Assembly (NCBI RefSeq): GCF_029910095.1
Contig: NZ_CP094526.1
Span: 7,874,001-7,938,000, forward strand
Length of the DNA: 64,000 nucleotides
Direction of reading: 5' to 3'
Origin: Bradyrhizobium sp. ISRA464
GTDB taxonomy: Bacteria > Pseudomonadota > Alphaproteobacteria > Rhizobiales > Xanthobacteraceae
Below are positions 48,367-59,316 of this stretch, one piece after another. The notes below the pieces were generated by a model. That model searched no databases and was not told where the DNA came from. It saw only the letters and a program-made list of their open reading frames with translations. Made by a program: the position numbers and the translations under genes. Every line of letters begins with the position of its first letter. Position 1 is the stretch's first letter.

Positions 48367-49185
48367 TCAGCCTCCCGCGGCGTTGATAAATTGCCGTGCG
48401 GTGCGGATCGCACCGAAATCATCGAGGTCGTCGTGCCCGCCACCCGCGAAGCGGACGAACTGCTTGGGCTCGTGGGCAAGGCTGAACAGCCGCTCGCCGA
48501 AGCCGATCGGGATCACCGGATCATCAGTGCCATGCATGAACAGGAGCGGCACCGTGACGCTGATGATGCGCCGGTCGGAGTGGAACTGGTCCCGCATCAA
48601 GAGGCTGACCGGCGCGAAGCGAAACAGCGCGCCGGCGACATCCGCCGTCGAGGTATAGGGCGCCTCGAGGATCAGCTTGCCGACGGGATGTTCGGCGGCC
48701 ACCGCGACGGCCACTCCGCTCCCGAGCGAGAATCCCCAGGCTACGAGCCGCTCTGCGCTGTAGCGTGCGGTGGCGAACGCATAGGCCGCCTCGGCATCCA
48801 GCAGCAGTCCGCGCTCGCTCGGCGTCCCGCTCGAGCCGGCGTAGCCCCGATAGGACAGCGCGACCAGCCCGGTGCCGTCGGCCGTGATTCCCTTGAAGCG
48901 CGCCACGCGGCCGGCCAGGAAGTCGCCGTTGCCGTGAAAGAACAGGACGACGGGCCGCCCCGGCTTCGCCGGCACATGCCAGACGATGACCTTCTCGCCA
49001 TCGGCGGTGGTCAGGACACGCTCTTCGGCCTCAGGAAATCCCGCCGCATCCGGCGCGGTCCGCCCGACCGGTGGAATCGGAAACAGCATGTCGCGCTGCT
49101 TGACGAACAACACCCCGAGCCCGCCGATATAGGCAACGGCAGTGGCAATCAGCAGCCACTTCAGGATTGTGATGACCAACGCCAT
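48367..49185 (-). CDS. Alpha/beta hydrolase (BEM46/ABHD13-like)
   Basis: The 272-residue protein has one N-terminal membrane anchor (ILKWLLIATAVAYIGGLGVL) and an alpha/beta hydrolase fold. The oxyanion segment is LFFHGNGDF, nucleophile Ser in GFSLGSG, Asp in FMHGTDDP and His in AGGGHDD. This arrangement is typical of membrane-anchored BEM46-type serine hydrolases. The substrate is unknown. It is 54 bases upstream of chaA on the same strand but may have its own promoter. Confidence 0.88.
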   Translation of the reverse strand: MALVITILKWLLIATAVAYIGGLGVLFVKQRDMLFPIPPVGRTAPDAAGFPEAEERVLTTADGEKVIVWHVPAKPGRPVVLFFHGNGDFLAGRVARFKGITADGTGLVALSYRGYAGSSGTPSERGLLLDAEAAYAFATARYSAERLVAWGFSLGSGVAVAVAAEHPVGKLILEAPYTSTADVAGALFRFAPVSLLMRDQFHSDRRIISVTVPLLFMHGTDDPVIPIGFGERLFSLAHEPKQFVRFAGGGHDDLDDFGAIRTARQFINAAGG

Positions 49186-49368
49186 CCAGGTTGCCGTAGC
49201 TGCTTCTCGCGCCGGGCTTTGAGCAGCTTCCCGGCGTCAGACCTGATGCTCTCCGGAATAGCCCGGCAAGCGCAAACCAGCGCATGCGCCCCGTGCCAAT
49301 TGATCCGCGGTTCGCGCGTGACCCGGCGCGGCATGCGATTTTGTCGATGCCACTCCCGGTTCAGTGCC

Positions 49369-50766
49369 CTACATCGCCTTGACGATGCTCTCGGTGACTT
49401 TCTTAGCGTCGCCGAGCAACATCATGGTGTTATCGCGGTAGAACAGCGGATTGTCGATGCCGGCGTAGCCGGACGCCAGCGAGCGCTTGATGAACATCAC
49501 GGTGCCGGCCTTCCAGACCTGCAGCACGGGCATGCCGTAGATCGGCGAGTTCTTGTCCTCTTCCGCGGCCGGGTTGGTAACGTCGTTGGCGCCGATCACG
49601 AAGGCGATGTCGGCCTGGGCAAACTCCGAGTTGATGTCCTCGAGCTCGAACACCTCATCATAGGGCACGTTGGCTTCGGCCAGCAGCACGTTCATATGGC
49701 CCGGCATGCGGCCGGCGACCGGGTGAATCGCGTATTTCACCTCGACGCCTTCCTTCTTCAGGAGGTCGGCCATTTCGCGCAGCGCATGCTGGGCCTGCGC
49801 CACCGCCATGCCGTAGCCGGGCACGATGATGACCTTCGAGGCGTTCTTCATGATGAAGGCTGCATCGTCGGCCGAACCGAGCTTGGCCGGCTTCTGCTCG
49901 CCGCTGCCGCCGCCCGCAGCCGCCGTCTCGCCGCCGAAGCCGCCGAGGATAACCGAAATGAACGAGCGGTTCATCGCGTGGCACATGATGTAGGACAGGA
50001 TCGCGCCGGATGAGCCGACCAGCGCGCCGGTGATGATCAGCGCCGAGTTGCCGAGCGTGAAGCCGATGCCCGCCGCGGCCCAGCCGGAGTAGGAGTTCAG
50101 CATCGAGATAACGACGGGCATGTCGGCGCCGCCGATCGGGATGATCATGAGCACGCCGAGCGCCAGCGCGAGGATGGTGATCAGCCAGAAGTCGAGCGCG
50201 CTGCCCGACATCACGAGGCCAACGATGAAGAACATCAGCGCCAGCGCCAGCACGATGTTGATGACGTGCCGGAACGGCAGGATGATCGGCGCGCCGCTCA
50301 TCCGCGCCGAGAGCTTCAGGAACGCGATCACCGAGCCGGTGAAGGTCAGCGCGCCGATCGCGACGCCGAGCGACATTTCGACCAGGCTCTGCGGGTGGAT
50401 GTTGCCGGGCGTGCCGATGTCGAACGCTTCCGGCGCATAGAACGCACCGGCGGCGACCAGCACCGCGGCCATGCCGACCAGCGAGTGGAACGCGGCGACG
50501 AGCTCGGGCATCGAGGTCATCGGCACGCGACGTGCGATGACAGCGCCGATGCCGCCGCCGATCGCGACCGCAAGGATGACGAGCAGCCAGGCGACGCCGT
50601 CGGCCGGCGGATGGCTCGCGAGTGTCGTGCCGACCGCGATCGCCATGCCGATCATGCCGAGCAGATTGCCCCGCCGCGAGCTGGCCGGGCTCGACAGGCC
50701 GCGCAGCGACAGGATGAACAGCACGCCTGCCACGAGATACAACAGTGCAGAGAGATTGGCGCTCAT
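49369..50766 (-). CDS. pntB: NAD(P) transhydrogenase subunit beta
   Basis: The 465-residue protein has about nine transmembrane helices (for example LSALLYLVAGVLFILSLRGL) followed by the NADP(H)-binding domain III with VPGYGMAVAQAQHALRE and VIGANDVTNPAAEED. It is the proton-channel and NADP half of the transhydrogenase that reduces NADP+ with NADH, driven by the proton gradient. It is the last gene of the pntAA-pntAB-pntB operon (spacing 39 and 12 bases). Confidence 0.97.
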   Translation of the reverse strand: MSANLSALLYLVAGVLFILSLRGLSSPASSRRGNLLGMIGMAIAVGTTLASHPPADGVAWLLVILAVAIGGGIGAVIARRVPMTSMPELVAAFHSLVGMAAVLVAAGAFYAPEAFDIGTPGNIHPQSLVEMSLGVAIGALTFTGSVIAFLKLSARMSGAPIILPFRHVINIVLALALMFFIVGLVMSGSALDFWLITILALALGVLMIIPIGGADMPVVISMLNSYSGWAAAGIGFTLGNSALIITGALVGSSGAILSYIMCHAMNRSFISVILGGFGGETAAAGGGSGEQKPAKLGSADDAAFIMKNASKVIIVPGYGMAVAQAQHALREMADLLKKEGVEVKYAIHPVAGRMPGHMNVLLAEANVPYDEVFELEDINSEFAQADIAFVIGANDVTNPAAEEDKNSPIYGMPVLQVWKAGTVMFIKRSLASGYAGIDNPLFYRDNTMMLLGDAKKVTESIVKAM

Positions 50767-50805
50767 CTCAGGCCCCCAATTTTCCTCATCCCGAGGTGTT
50801 TGCGC

Positions 50806-51123
50806 TTACTTCGACTTCTTCTTGTACATCGCCAGCATGCGCTGGGTGACGAGAAAGCCCCCGAAGATGTTGATACAGGCGAACACCAGCGCCACGAAAC
50901 CGAAGCCGCGGGCCCAGCCCGAGCCGCTCGAAACCATGCCGACGCCGACCGCAAGCAGCGCGCCGACCACGATCACCGACGAGATCGCGTTGGTCACGCT
51001 CATCAGCGGCGTATGCAGCGCCGGGGTCACCGACCACACGACGAAATAGCCGACGAACACGGCGAGGACGAAAATCGACAGCCGGAACACGAAGGGATCG
51101 ACGGCCTGCGCGATATGCTCCAT
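50806..51123 (-). CDS. pntAB: NAD(P) transhydrogenase subunit alpha part 2
   Basis: The 105-residue membrane subunit has three or four helices ([60 protein letters not shown]) and the [12 protein letters not shown] tail. This split form of PntA is standard in rhizobia and Rhodospirillum. It lies between pntAA and pntB. Confidence 0.96.
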   Translation of the reverse strand: MEHIAQAVDPFVFRLSIFVLAVFVGYFVVWSVTPALHTPLMSVTNAISSVIVVGALLAVGVGMVSSGSGWARGFGFVALVFACINIFGGFLVTQRMLAMYKKKSK

Positions 51124-51135
51124 GGCTTTCTCTCC

Positions 51136-52260
51136 TTATTTCGGCTGGAAGCTGGGATGGACGACGGCGCCGTCCCTGGTCAGGGCGGTGGCCTTCACCA
51201 GCTCGTCGTCCCAGTTGACCGCGAGCTCTTTCTTGGCCTTGTCGACCATGGTCTCGATGAATGAGAACAGGTTGCGCGCGTAGAGGCCGGAGGCCGACGC
51301 CGCGACGCGGCCGGCGACATTGGTGTAGCCGACGATCTTGATGCCATCGAGGTCGACGACCTCGCCGGCCTTGGCGCCCTCGACATTGCCGCCGCGCTCG
51401 ACCGCGAGATCGACCAGCACCGAACCAGGCTTCATCGACTTCACCATCTCGCTCGAGACGAGTTTCGGCGCCGGACGGCCCGGGATCAGCGCGGTCGTGA
51501 TCACGACGTCCTGCTTCTTGATGTGCTCGGCGGTCAGCGCGGCCTGCTTGGCCTGATACTCCTTGGACATCTCCTTGGCGTAGCCGCCGGCGGTCTGGGC
51601 GTTCTTGAACTCCTCGTCCTCGACCGCCAGGAATTTCGCGCCCAGCGATTCCACCTGCTCCTTGGTGGCGGGCCGCACGTCGGTCGCGGTGACGACGGCT
51701 CCGAGCCGCCGCGCGGTCGCGATCGCCTGCAGGCCGGCGACGCCGACGCCCATCACGAACACCTTTGCGGCCGGAACCGTGCCGGCCGCGGTCATCATCA
51801 TCGGGAACGCGCGGCCGAAGGCTTCGGCGCCCTCGATCACCGCCCGGTAGCCCGCGAGGTTGGCCTGGGAGGACAGCACGTCCATCACCTGAGCGCGGGT
51901 AATGCGCGGCATCAGTTCCATCGCGAAGGCCGCAATGCCGGCATCGGCCATCGCCTTGAGCGCGGCCTCGTTGCCGTAGGGGTCCATGATCGCGATGACG
52001 AGCGCGCCGCGCTTGTATTTGGAGAGCTCGGAGGCCTCGGGCCGCTTCACCTTGATGACGATGTCGGCGTCCTTGACCGCGTCTGCGCTGACGGTGGCGC
52101 CCGCCGCGGTGAATTCCGAATCGGGCAGGCCCGACTTGATGCCCGCGCCGGGCTCGACCGCCACCTCGGCGCCGAGCGCCTTGAACTTCTTGATGGTATC
52201 GGGCGACGCCGCAACCCGCGGCTCGGACGGATCAATTTCCTTGGCAACGGCAATCTTCAT
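51136..52260 (-). CDS. pntAA: NAD(P) transhydrogenase subunit alpha part 1
   Basis: The 374-residue soluble NAD(H)-binding domain I begins MKIAVAKEIDPSEPRVAASP. It has the alanine dehydrogenase/PNT signature and Rossmann motif VMGVGVAGLQAIATARRLGA, plus TALIPGRPAPKLV. It delivers hydride from NADH to the NADP site of PntB. First gene of the three-gene operon. Confidence 0.97.
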   Translation of the reverse strand: MKIAVAKEIDPSEPRVAASPDTIKKFKALGAEVAVEPGAGIKSGLPDSEFTAAGATVSADAVKDADIVIKVKRPEASELSKYKRGALVIAIMDPYGNEAALKAMADAGIAAFAMELMPRITRAQVMDVLSSQANLAGYRAVIEGAEAFGRAFPMMMTAAGTVPAAKVFVMGVGVAGLQAIATARRLGAVVTATDVRPATKEQVESLGAKFLAVEDEEFKNAQTAGGYAKEMSKEYQAKQAALTAEHIKKQDVVITTALIPGRPAPKLVSSEMVKSMKPGSVLVDLAVERGGNVEGAKAGEVVDLDGIKIVGYTNVAGRVAASASGLYARNLFSFIETMVDKAKKELAVNWDDELVKATALTRDGAVVHPSFQPK

Positions 52261-52398
52261 GGGCCCTCCGGCGGCGCAAGCGGCGCGCGCGTCTTCAAAC
52301 TAGCGTTATTTTCGCCAGATTGGATACCCGGTTTTTGCCACCGGGTTGGACAGGAATATGCGCCGCCGAGGCCGGCAGCGCCGCAGCCGATCAAAGGA

Positions 52399-52551
52399 TC
52401 AGAGCAGGAAATAGGCCATCAGGATGAGGATGATGGCGACGCTGATGGTGCCGTATTTGACCAGCATGAGGAATCCCTCATAGGTCTGCTCATGCGCCAC
52501 GTAATCGTTGCCGTCAGCGGTCGTGTATGCCACTTCGCTATGGTCTGCCAT
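52399..52551 (-). CDS. aa3-type cytochrome c oxidase subunit IV
   Basis: This 50-residue protein (MADHSEVAYTTADGNDYVAH, then EQTYEGFLMLVKYGT) has one transmembrane helix (ISVAIILILMAYFLL). This is the bacterial aa3-type subunit IV pattern: a short soluble N-terminus with an HEQTYEGF-like motif and a single helix. It associates with cytochrome aa3 oxidase in alphaproteobacteria. AAGG precedes the ATG at 52551. It stands alone, about 140 bases upstream of pntAA on the same strand. Confidence 0.85.
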   Translation of the reverse strand: MADHSEVAYTTADGNDYVAHEQTYEGFLMLVKYGTISVAIILILMAYFLL

Positions 52552-52839
52552 CCTTGTCCCCAGTCAGAAATTCGTATCTGGCGAGCCATTACCGCAATCG
52601 CGGTGGCAGGGCAACGGCGCGGTCCCGATCAAGCCATTTGTGGGGCCGATTGTCCCGGATCCTGGCCGGCTCGCAACCGGCGCCGGCGGCGGTTCATCGC
52701 CATTTGGGCAGGATTTATCTCCCGACCACGAGCGCGGAAGAAAAATCGTGCCGCCCGCCGCGCGAAATAACCAACACAGTTCCTTGTGGGCCGGACTGCC
52801 GTCCGGCCCCCTGGATTGGCAAACCCGAATCGATCGGCC

Positions 52840-54741
52840 TCAGCCCATCGCCTCCAGTTCGTCGATCATCCCGGCAATGACGGACAGACCGCCGTCCCAG
52901 AATTTCGGGTCCTTGGCGTCGAGCCCGAACGGCTTGAGCAACTCGGAATAGTGCTTGGTGCCGCCGGCGGCGAGCATGTCGAGATAGCGCTCGGCGAAGC
53001 CTTCGGCGGCGTGCTCGTAGACCGCATAGAGCGAGTTCACCAGGCAGTCGCCGAAGGCATAGGCATAGACATAGAACGGCGAATGGATGAAGTGCGGGAT
53101 GTACATCCAGAACGTCTCGTAGCCCGGCTTGATCTCGATGGCCGGCCCGAGGCTTTCGCCCTGCACGCTAAGCCAGAGCTGGCCGATCCGCTCGGCGGTA
53201 AGCTCGCCGTTCTTGCGCTCGGTATGCACCGCGCGCTCGAAGGAATAGAACGCTATCTGCCGCACCACGGTGTTGATCATGTCCTCGACCTTGCCCGCGA
53301 GCAGTGCCTGGCGCTGCTTTGCGTTCTTGGTCTGGGACAGGAGCCGCTTGAAGGTCAGCATCTCGCCGAACACGCTCGCGGTCTCGGCCAGCGTCAGCGG
53401 CGTCGGCGCCATCAGCGCCCCGTTCTTCGCCGCCAGCACCTGGTGGACGCCGTGGCCGAGCTCATGCGCAAGCGTCATCACGTCGCGCGGCTTGCCCTGA
53501 TAGTTCATCAGCACATAGGGGTGCGCCGACGGCGTGGTCGGATGCGAGAACGCGCCGGGGGCTTTGCCGGGCCGGACCGGCGCATCAATCCAGCGATCGG
53601 TGAAGAAGCGCTCCGCGATCTCGGCCATCCGGGGCGAGAAGCCGCGATAGGCCGACAGCACCATGTTGCGCGCCTCGGGCCAGGCGATCGTGCCTGATGC
53701 CGCGAACGGCAGCGGCGCGTTGCGGTCCCAGTGCGCCAGCTTCTTCTTTCCGAACCATACCGCCTTCAAGACGTAATAGCGATGCGACAGCTTGGGATAG
53801 GCCGCGCGCACCGAGGCGACCAGGGCGTCGACCACCTCGCGCTCGACGCGGTTGTTGAGATGGCGGGAATCCGCGACATCCTGGAAGCCGCGCCAGCGAT
53901 CGGAGATCTCCTTGTCCTTGGCGAGCGTGTTGGTGACCAGTGCGAAGGTGCGCTCATTGTCCTTGAAGGTCTTCGCCAGCGCCTGCGCCGCCGCCTTGCG
54001 CTTGTCGCCCACCTTGTCCTGCAACAGGTTCAGCGTCGGCTCGATCGCCAGCTCCTTGCCCGCGACCTTGAAGCGGAGGATGGAGATGGTCTGGTCGAAC
54101 AGCCGGTTCCAGGCCGCGTAGCCGCTCTGCGCCTTCTCGTGAAACAGCTGCTCGACGCGATCCTCGAGCTGATACGGCTTATCCTTGCGCAGATCCTCGA
54201 TCCACGGCCGGTAATGGCCAAGCTCGGGTTCGGCCATCGCGCGCTCGATCACATCATCGTCAACGCGATTGAGCTCGAGCGAGAAGAACAGCAGATGCAC
54301 CGACGCAGCGGTCAGCCGCTCGGACACGTCGCCATAGAACTTCGAGATCGCGGGATCGACGCTGTCGCCGGCATGAACGAGGCCGGCATAAGAGCCGAGC
54401 CGGCCGGCGAGATCGTCGATCGCCTCATAGCGCCTGATAGCCTCGGCGAGCCATTTGCCGCCGCCGTCGCGAGCGGTATGTTCGGCGAGCTTGCCTTTGT
54501 AGTCGGTCTCAAACGCGACGCAATCTGCATCCATCTTCGCCAGGTCGCGTGCGACTTCCGGCGCGTCGATACCGGAGTAGAGATCTGCCAGATTCCATTC
54601 GGGCAGCTTGCCGGTCTTGCTGGCCGCCCTTTTCGAAGCCGGTCTGGCGGTGGCCGATTTGCGTTGAGCGGTTTTCTTGCGGAGTGCGGCTTCTTTGCGG
54701 AGAGCGGACTTGTTGGGAGCAGATTTGGAGCGCGAGGTCAT
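52840..54741 (-). CDS. pepF: M3-family oligoendopeptidase F
   Basis: The 633-residue zinc peptidase has the active-site motif LAHELGHGVHQ (His and Glu near 426-430) and the downstream ETASVFGEMLTF glutamate, as in PepF/PZ peptidases. The N-terminus has a basic, repeated Lys/Arg/Ala stretch (KSALRKEAALRKKTAQRKSA) unlike most PepF and probably disordered. It hydrolyses short peptides in the cytoplasm. It is divergent from the response regulator at 54884; the 288-base gap after it has no supported gene. Confidence 0.93.
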   Translation of the reverse strand: MTSRSKSAPNKSALRKEAALRKKTAQRKSATARPASKRAASKTGKLPEWNLADLYSGIDAPEVARDLAKMDADCVAFETDYKGKLAEHTARDGGGKWLAEAIRRYEAIDDLAGRLGSYAGLVHAGDSVDPAISKFYGDVSERLTAASVHLLFFSLELNRVDDDVIERAMAEPELGHYRPWIEDLRKDKPYQLEDRVEQLFHEKAQSGYAAWNRLFDQTISILRFKVAGKELAIEPTLNLLQDKVGDKRKAAAQALAKTFKDNERTFALVTNTLAKDKEISDRWRGFQDVADSRHLNNRVEREVVDALVASVRAAYPKLSHRYYVLKAVWFGKKKLAHWDRNAPLPFAASGTIAWPEARNMVLSAYRGFSPRMAEIAERFFTDRWIDAPVRPGKAPGAFSHPTTPSAHPYVLMNYQGKPRDVMTLAHELGHGVHQVLAAKNGALMAPTPLTLAETASVFGEMLTFKRLLSQTKNAKQRQALLAGKVEDMINTVVRQIAFYSFERAVHTERKNGELTAERIGQLWLSVQGESLGPAIEIKPGYETFWMYIPHFIHSPFYVYAYAFGDCLVNSLYAVYEHAAEGFAERYLDMLAAGGTKHYSELLKPFGLDAKDPKFWDGGLSVIAGMIDELEAMG

Positions 54742-54883
54742 CTTGTTCGAAACCCTACATCAGTCGGAAAGACGGCGGCGGCAGCGGAATGAAAGCGGGA
54801 TGGCAACGTTTAAGAGTGCGTTAATCGGCATCGGCGACAGTGCCCCGATTCGAGACAGATAACCGTAGCGTGCGGGGAAAACC

Positions 54884-56368
<1,485 letters not shown>

Positions 56369-56690
56369 GCTTGGCGGCCGCGCTGTGGCGCAGGCAAGAG
56401 GCTGCACCGCGGGAACCTTTTGAACCGTGGCCTCGCGGTGACAGACAAACATCGGGCTGCGTGGCAAAAACCGCTCAGCCCGAATGAAATCAGGTGGTTC
56501 GGGGTCAGTTTGTCGTGAGTTGCCCCGCATGGCGCTGGCTGCATGAGAGGGGCGTTTGTATCGTCTGCGTTGGTTGCGTGCAGGCGTTGCGAGTCGATCG
56601 AGAAGGCCGGCGCTTCCGCGCAAGCTGCGAGACCAAACACTGACTTGAACTGCTCCAGTGCACGGGCAGTTTCGCCCAGGGGGTGTGACG
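56369..56690 (+). other. Intergenic gap, no supported gene
   Basis: About 320 bases between the response regulator and the L,D-transpeptidase. I see no hairpin with a T-run, no tRNA and no credible small frame. AGGGGG at 56679-56684 serves the downstream ATG. A promoter is expected but not identified. Confidence 0.4.
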
Positions 56691-59051
56691 ATGCGTGACT
56701 GTTCGAACGACCGTCGGGGATTTGACCGCGTATTGATGGCCGTCGCGGCAACCTTCCTCACGGTGTCCGCGACCGCAGCTTTCGCACAGGACACATCTCG
56801 CTCCAGCCCCGCGGAACTCGCCATCGACGCCGCGATCCCGCGTCCCGAACCGGCCAACGTGCCGCCGCCGACCGCCAGCGATTTCAAGATGGACACGACC
56901 GCCGCGCTGCCGGACGCCAAGAAGGCGACCGACACGAAGCCGGCCGATGCGCAGGCGACCGACGCCAAGTCCACGGATGCAAAGCCCACGGATGCAAAGT
57001 CCACCGACGCCAAACCCGGCGACGCAAAGGCGGTTGATGCAAAACCGGCCGATGTGAAGCCGGCCGAGTCGAGCGCGACGGCGACGACCACCGAGCCGAA
57101 GCCCGCGAACGTTGCCACCACGCCGGCAACCGACAGCAAGCCCGCCGACGCGCCGAAGACCGATACCGCGGTCGCCCCCGCAGCCGCGCCGGCCCCGGCA
57201 ACCGCGGCATCGCCCGCGACAACTCCTGCAACGGCAGCGGCGCCCGCCGCTACTCCGGCTCCCGCCACTGCTGCTGCCCCGGCAACCGAACCTGCCAAGG
57301 CCGCGAGCAACGTTCCGGCCGAAGATCAGCCCGTCGCCGACAAGCTGCGCGAGCTGCTCGCCAGCAAGTCGCTGCGCCCCTTCGACCGCAAGAACGAACG
57401 CGCGGCAGCCGAGAAATTCTATTCGGCCCGCGACTACGCCCCGGTCTTCACGAAGGCCGGCAAGCTGACCGAGACCGGCAATGGCGTCATCGCGCGCCTG
57501 AAGGATGCCGCCTCCGACGGCCTCGATCCGGAAGACTATCCGGTGCCGGATTTCGCCGCCGCGACCTCGCCGGACGCGCTGGCCGAAGCCGAGCTGAAAC
57601 TCGCCGGCAGCATGCTGGACTATGCGCGGCAGGCGCAGAGCGGCCGCATGCACTGGTCGCAGGTGTCGGCCGACATCCTCTATCCCGAGCACCCGATCGA
57701 TCCGGCGGAAGTGTTTGCGAACGTGACCTCCGCCAAGGACGCATCCGCGACGCTGGACAGCTACAACCCGCCGCACAAGCTCTACAAGGAGCTGAAGAAG
57801 AAGCTCGCGGAGCTGCGCGGCCAGGGCGACGGGCCCGTCATCCGGATCGCCGAGGGACCGGTGCTGCGATATGTCGCCGCCCGCGGCAGGAAGCAGGCGG
57901 CGGTCGAGATGGACGATCCGCGCGTGCCCGACCTGCGCAACAAGCTCGGCATCACGGAGAATCCCGGCAGCACGACGTATGACGCGACGGTCGCCAGGGC
58001 GGTGCAGAAATTCCAGAGCAGCGTCGACCTCAAGCCATCAGGCGTTCTCGACGACCGCACCGTCAAGGCGCTGAACAGCCCGAAGCGCGACAGGCAGATC
58101 GACACCGTGATCGTCAATATGGAGCGATGGCGCTGGCTGCCGCGCCAGCTCGGCGCGGCCAATGTCGGCAATGCCTATGTGATCCTCAACATCCCCGACT
58201 ACACGCTGAAGGTGATGCAGAACGGCGCGCAGGTCTGGTCCACGCGCGTCGTGACCGGCAAGCCCGGCCAGCATGCCACGCCACTCCTGACCGAGACGAT
58301 GAAGTACATCACGGTCAACCCGACCTGGAATGTGCCGCCCTCGATCATCTACAACGAATATCTGCCGGCCCTGCAGCAGGATCCGACGGTGCTGCAACGC
58401 ATGGGCCTCAAGCTCGAGCGAAACCGCGACGGCACGATCCACATCTCGCAGCCGCCGGGCGAGGCCAACGCGCTCGGCCGCATCCGCTTCAACTTCCCGA
58501 ATAAGTTCCTGGTCTATCAGCACGACACGCCGGACAAGTACCTGTTCGCCAAGCAAGAGCGTGCCTACAGCCACGGCTGCATGCGGGTGCAGAACCCGGA
58601 CCAGTACGCCTCCATCCTGCTCAACATCACTGAGCCGAATGCGCACTACACGCCGGAGCGGATCCGCAGCATGTACGGCTCGAGCGAAGTCGACCTGAAA
58701 TTCCCGACGCCGATCCCGGTGAACATCACCTACCAGACCGCGTTCGTGGACGACGCCGGCAAGCTGGAGTTCCGCAAGGACATCTACGGCCGCGACGCCA
58801 CCATGCTGTCGCTGCTCAAGAACAGCCGCGGCAAGGACCTCGAAACGGTGGTGGCACATGCGCAGCCGAGCTACTCGCGGCCGGCGAGCAGCAGCCTGCC
58901 CCCTGGCGTCAGCGTCGCCGGTGATAACGGCGGCTGGAATTCCTCCGGACCAAACTTCTTCGAGCGCCTGTTCGGGGGATTCGGACAGCCGGAGCCGCAA
59001 CCGGTCCGCCGCGGTCAGGCTCAGCAGCAGCGTCGGGTGTACACCCGTTAA
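56691..59051 (+). CDS. L,D-transpeptidase with peptidoglycan-binding domain
   Basis: The 786-residue exported protein has a signal peptide (RVLMAVAATFLTVSATAAFA) and an Ala/Lys/Asp/Thr-rich region (about 80-210) with repeated TDAKS/P units. A helical region and a PG_binding_1-type domain (KLGITENPGSTTYDATVARA) follow, then a YkuD catalytic domain with SHGCMRV (His628, Cys630, Arg632). It resembles YcbB/LdtD-type enzymes that make 3-3 cross-links in the cell wall. ATG 56691 follows AGGGGG. The repeat region is probably a flexible spacer and may vary between strains. Confidence 0.93.
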   Translation: MRDCSNDRRGFDRVLMAVAATFLTVSATAAFAQDTSRSSPAELAIDAAIPRPEPANVPPPTASDFKMDTTAALPDAKKATDTKPADAQATDAKSTDAKPTDAKSTDAKPGDAKAVDAKPADVKPAESSATATTTEPKPANVATTPATDSKPADAPKTDTAVAPAAAPAPATAASPATTPATAAAPAATPAPATAAAPATEPAKAASNVPAEDQPVADKLRELLASKSLRPFDRKNERAAAEKFYSARDYAPVFTKAGKLTETGNGVIARLKDAASDGLDPEDYPVPDFAAATSPDALAEAELKLAGSMLDYARQAQSGRMHWSQVSADILYPEHPIDPAEVFANVTSAKDASATLDSYNPPHKLYKELKKKLAELRGQGDGPVIRIAEGPVLRYVAARGRKQAAVEMDDPRVPDLRNKLGITENPGSTTYDATVARAVQKFQSSVDLKPSGVLDDRTVKALNSPKRDRQIDTVIVNMERWRWLPRQLGAANVGNAYVILNIPDYTLKVMQNGAQVWSTRVVTGKPGQHATPLLTETMKYITVNPTWNVPPSIIYNEYLPALQQDPTVLQRMGLKLERNRDGTIHISQPPGEANALGRIRFNFPNKFLVYQHDTPDKYLFAKQERAYSHGCMRVQNPDQYASILLNITEPNAHYTPERIRSMYGSSEVDLKFPTPIPVNITYQTAFVDDAGKLEFRKDIYGRDATMLSLLKNSRGKDLETVVAHAQPSYSRPASSSLPPGVSVAGDNGGWNSSGPNFFERLFGGFGQPEPQPVRRGQAQQQRRVYTR

Positions 59052-59091
59052 TCTGTGGCCTGGGCCGGATTTTGGTAAATTTTGAAGTGAA

Positions 59092-59126
59092 ATCAACGAT
59101 CTCGTCCAAAAGACGAGATCGTTGAT
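59092..59126. terminator. Perfect 15-bp hairpin after L,D-transpeptidase gene
   Basis: ATCAACGATCTCGTC (59092-59106) pairs with GACGAGATCGTTGAT (59112-59126) around CAAAA. There is no T-run, but stem strength and position 40 bases after the stop suggest a terminator or mRNA-stabilising hairpin. Confidence 0.65.
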
Positions 59127-59316
59127 GTTAACCATTACCGGTCGCTGCCACGGTACCGGGCTATTTTTCGCCACACTCAATCAGTTAGTTAAGGCTAACT
59201 TGGGGGCGGGTCGGTAAACCTCGGTTAACCCTCCCGCTTTAAGAAAGCGTTCACCGTCATTCGCAGGGGGTCTGCGAAGATGCCGACCGAACGCTCGTCG
59301 ACTGGGTGGGCTCATA

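Noticed and set aside
47686..50013. 775-codon + strand frame
   Set aside because: It is antisense to chaA, the hydrolase and pntB; the sequence is low-complexity His/Asp/Arg-rich, typical of a shadow frame.
59225..59242. CtrA-type TTAA...TTAA site before the DUF882 gene
   Set aside because: The spacer is ten bases, not seven.
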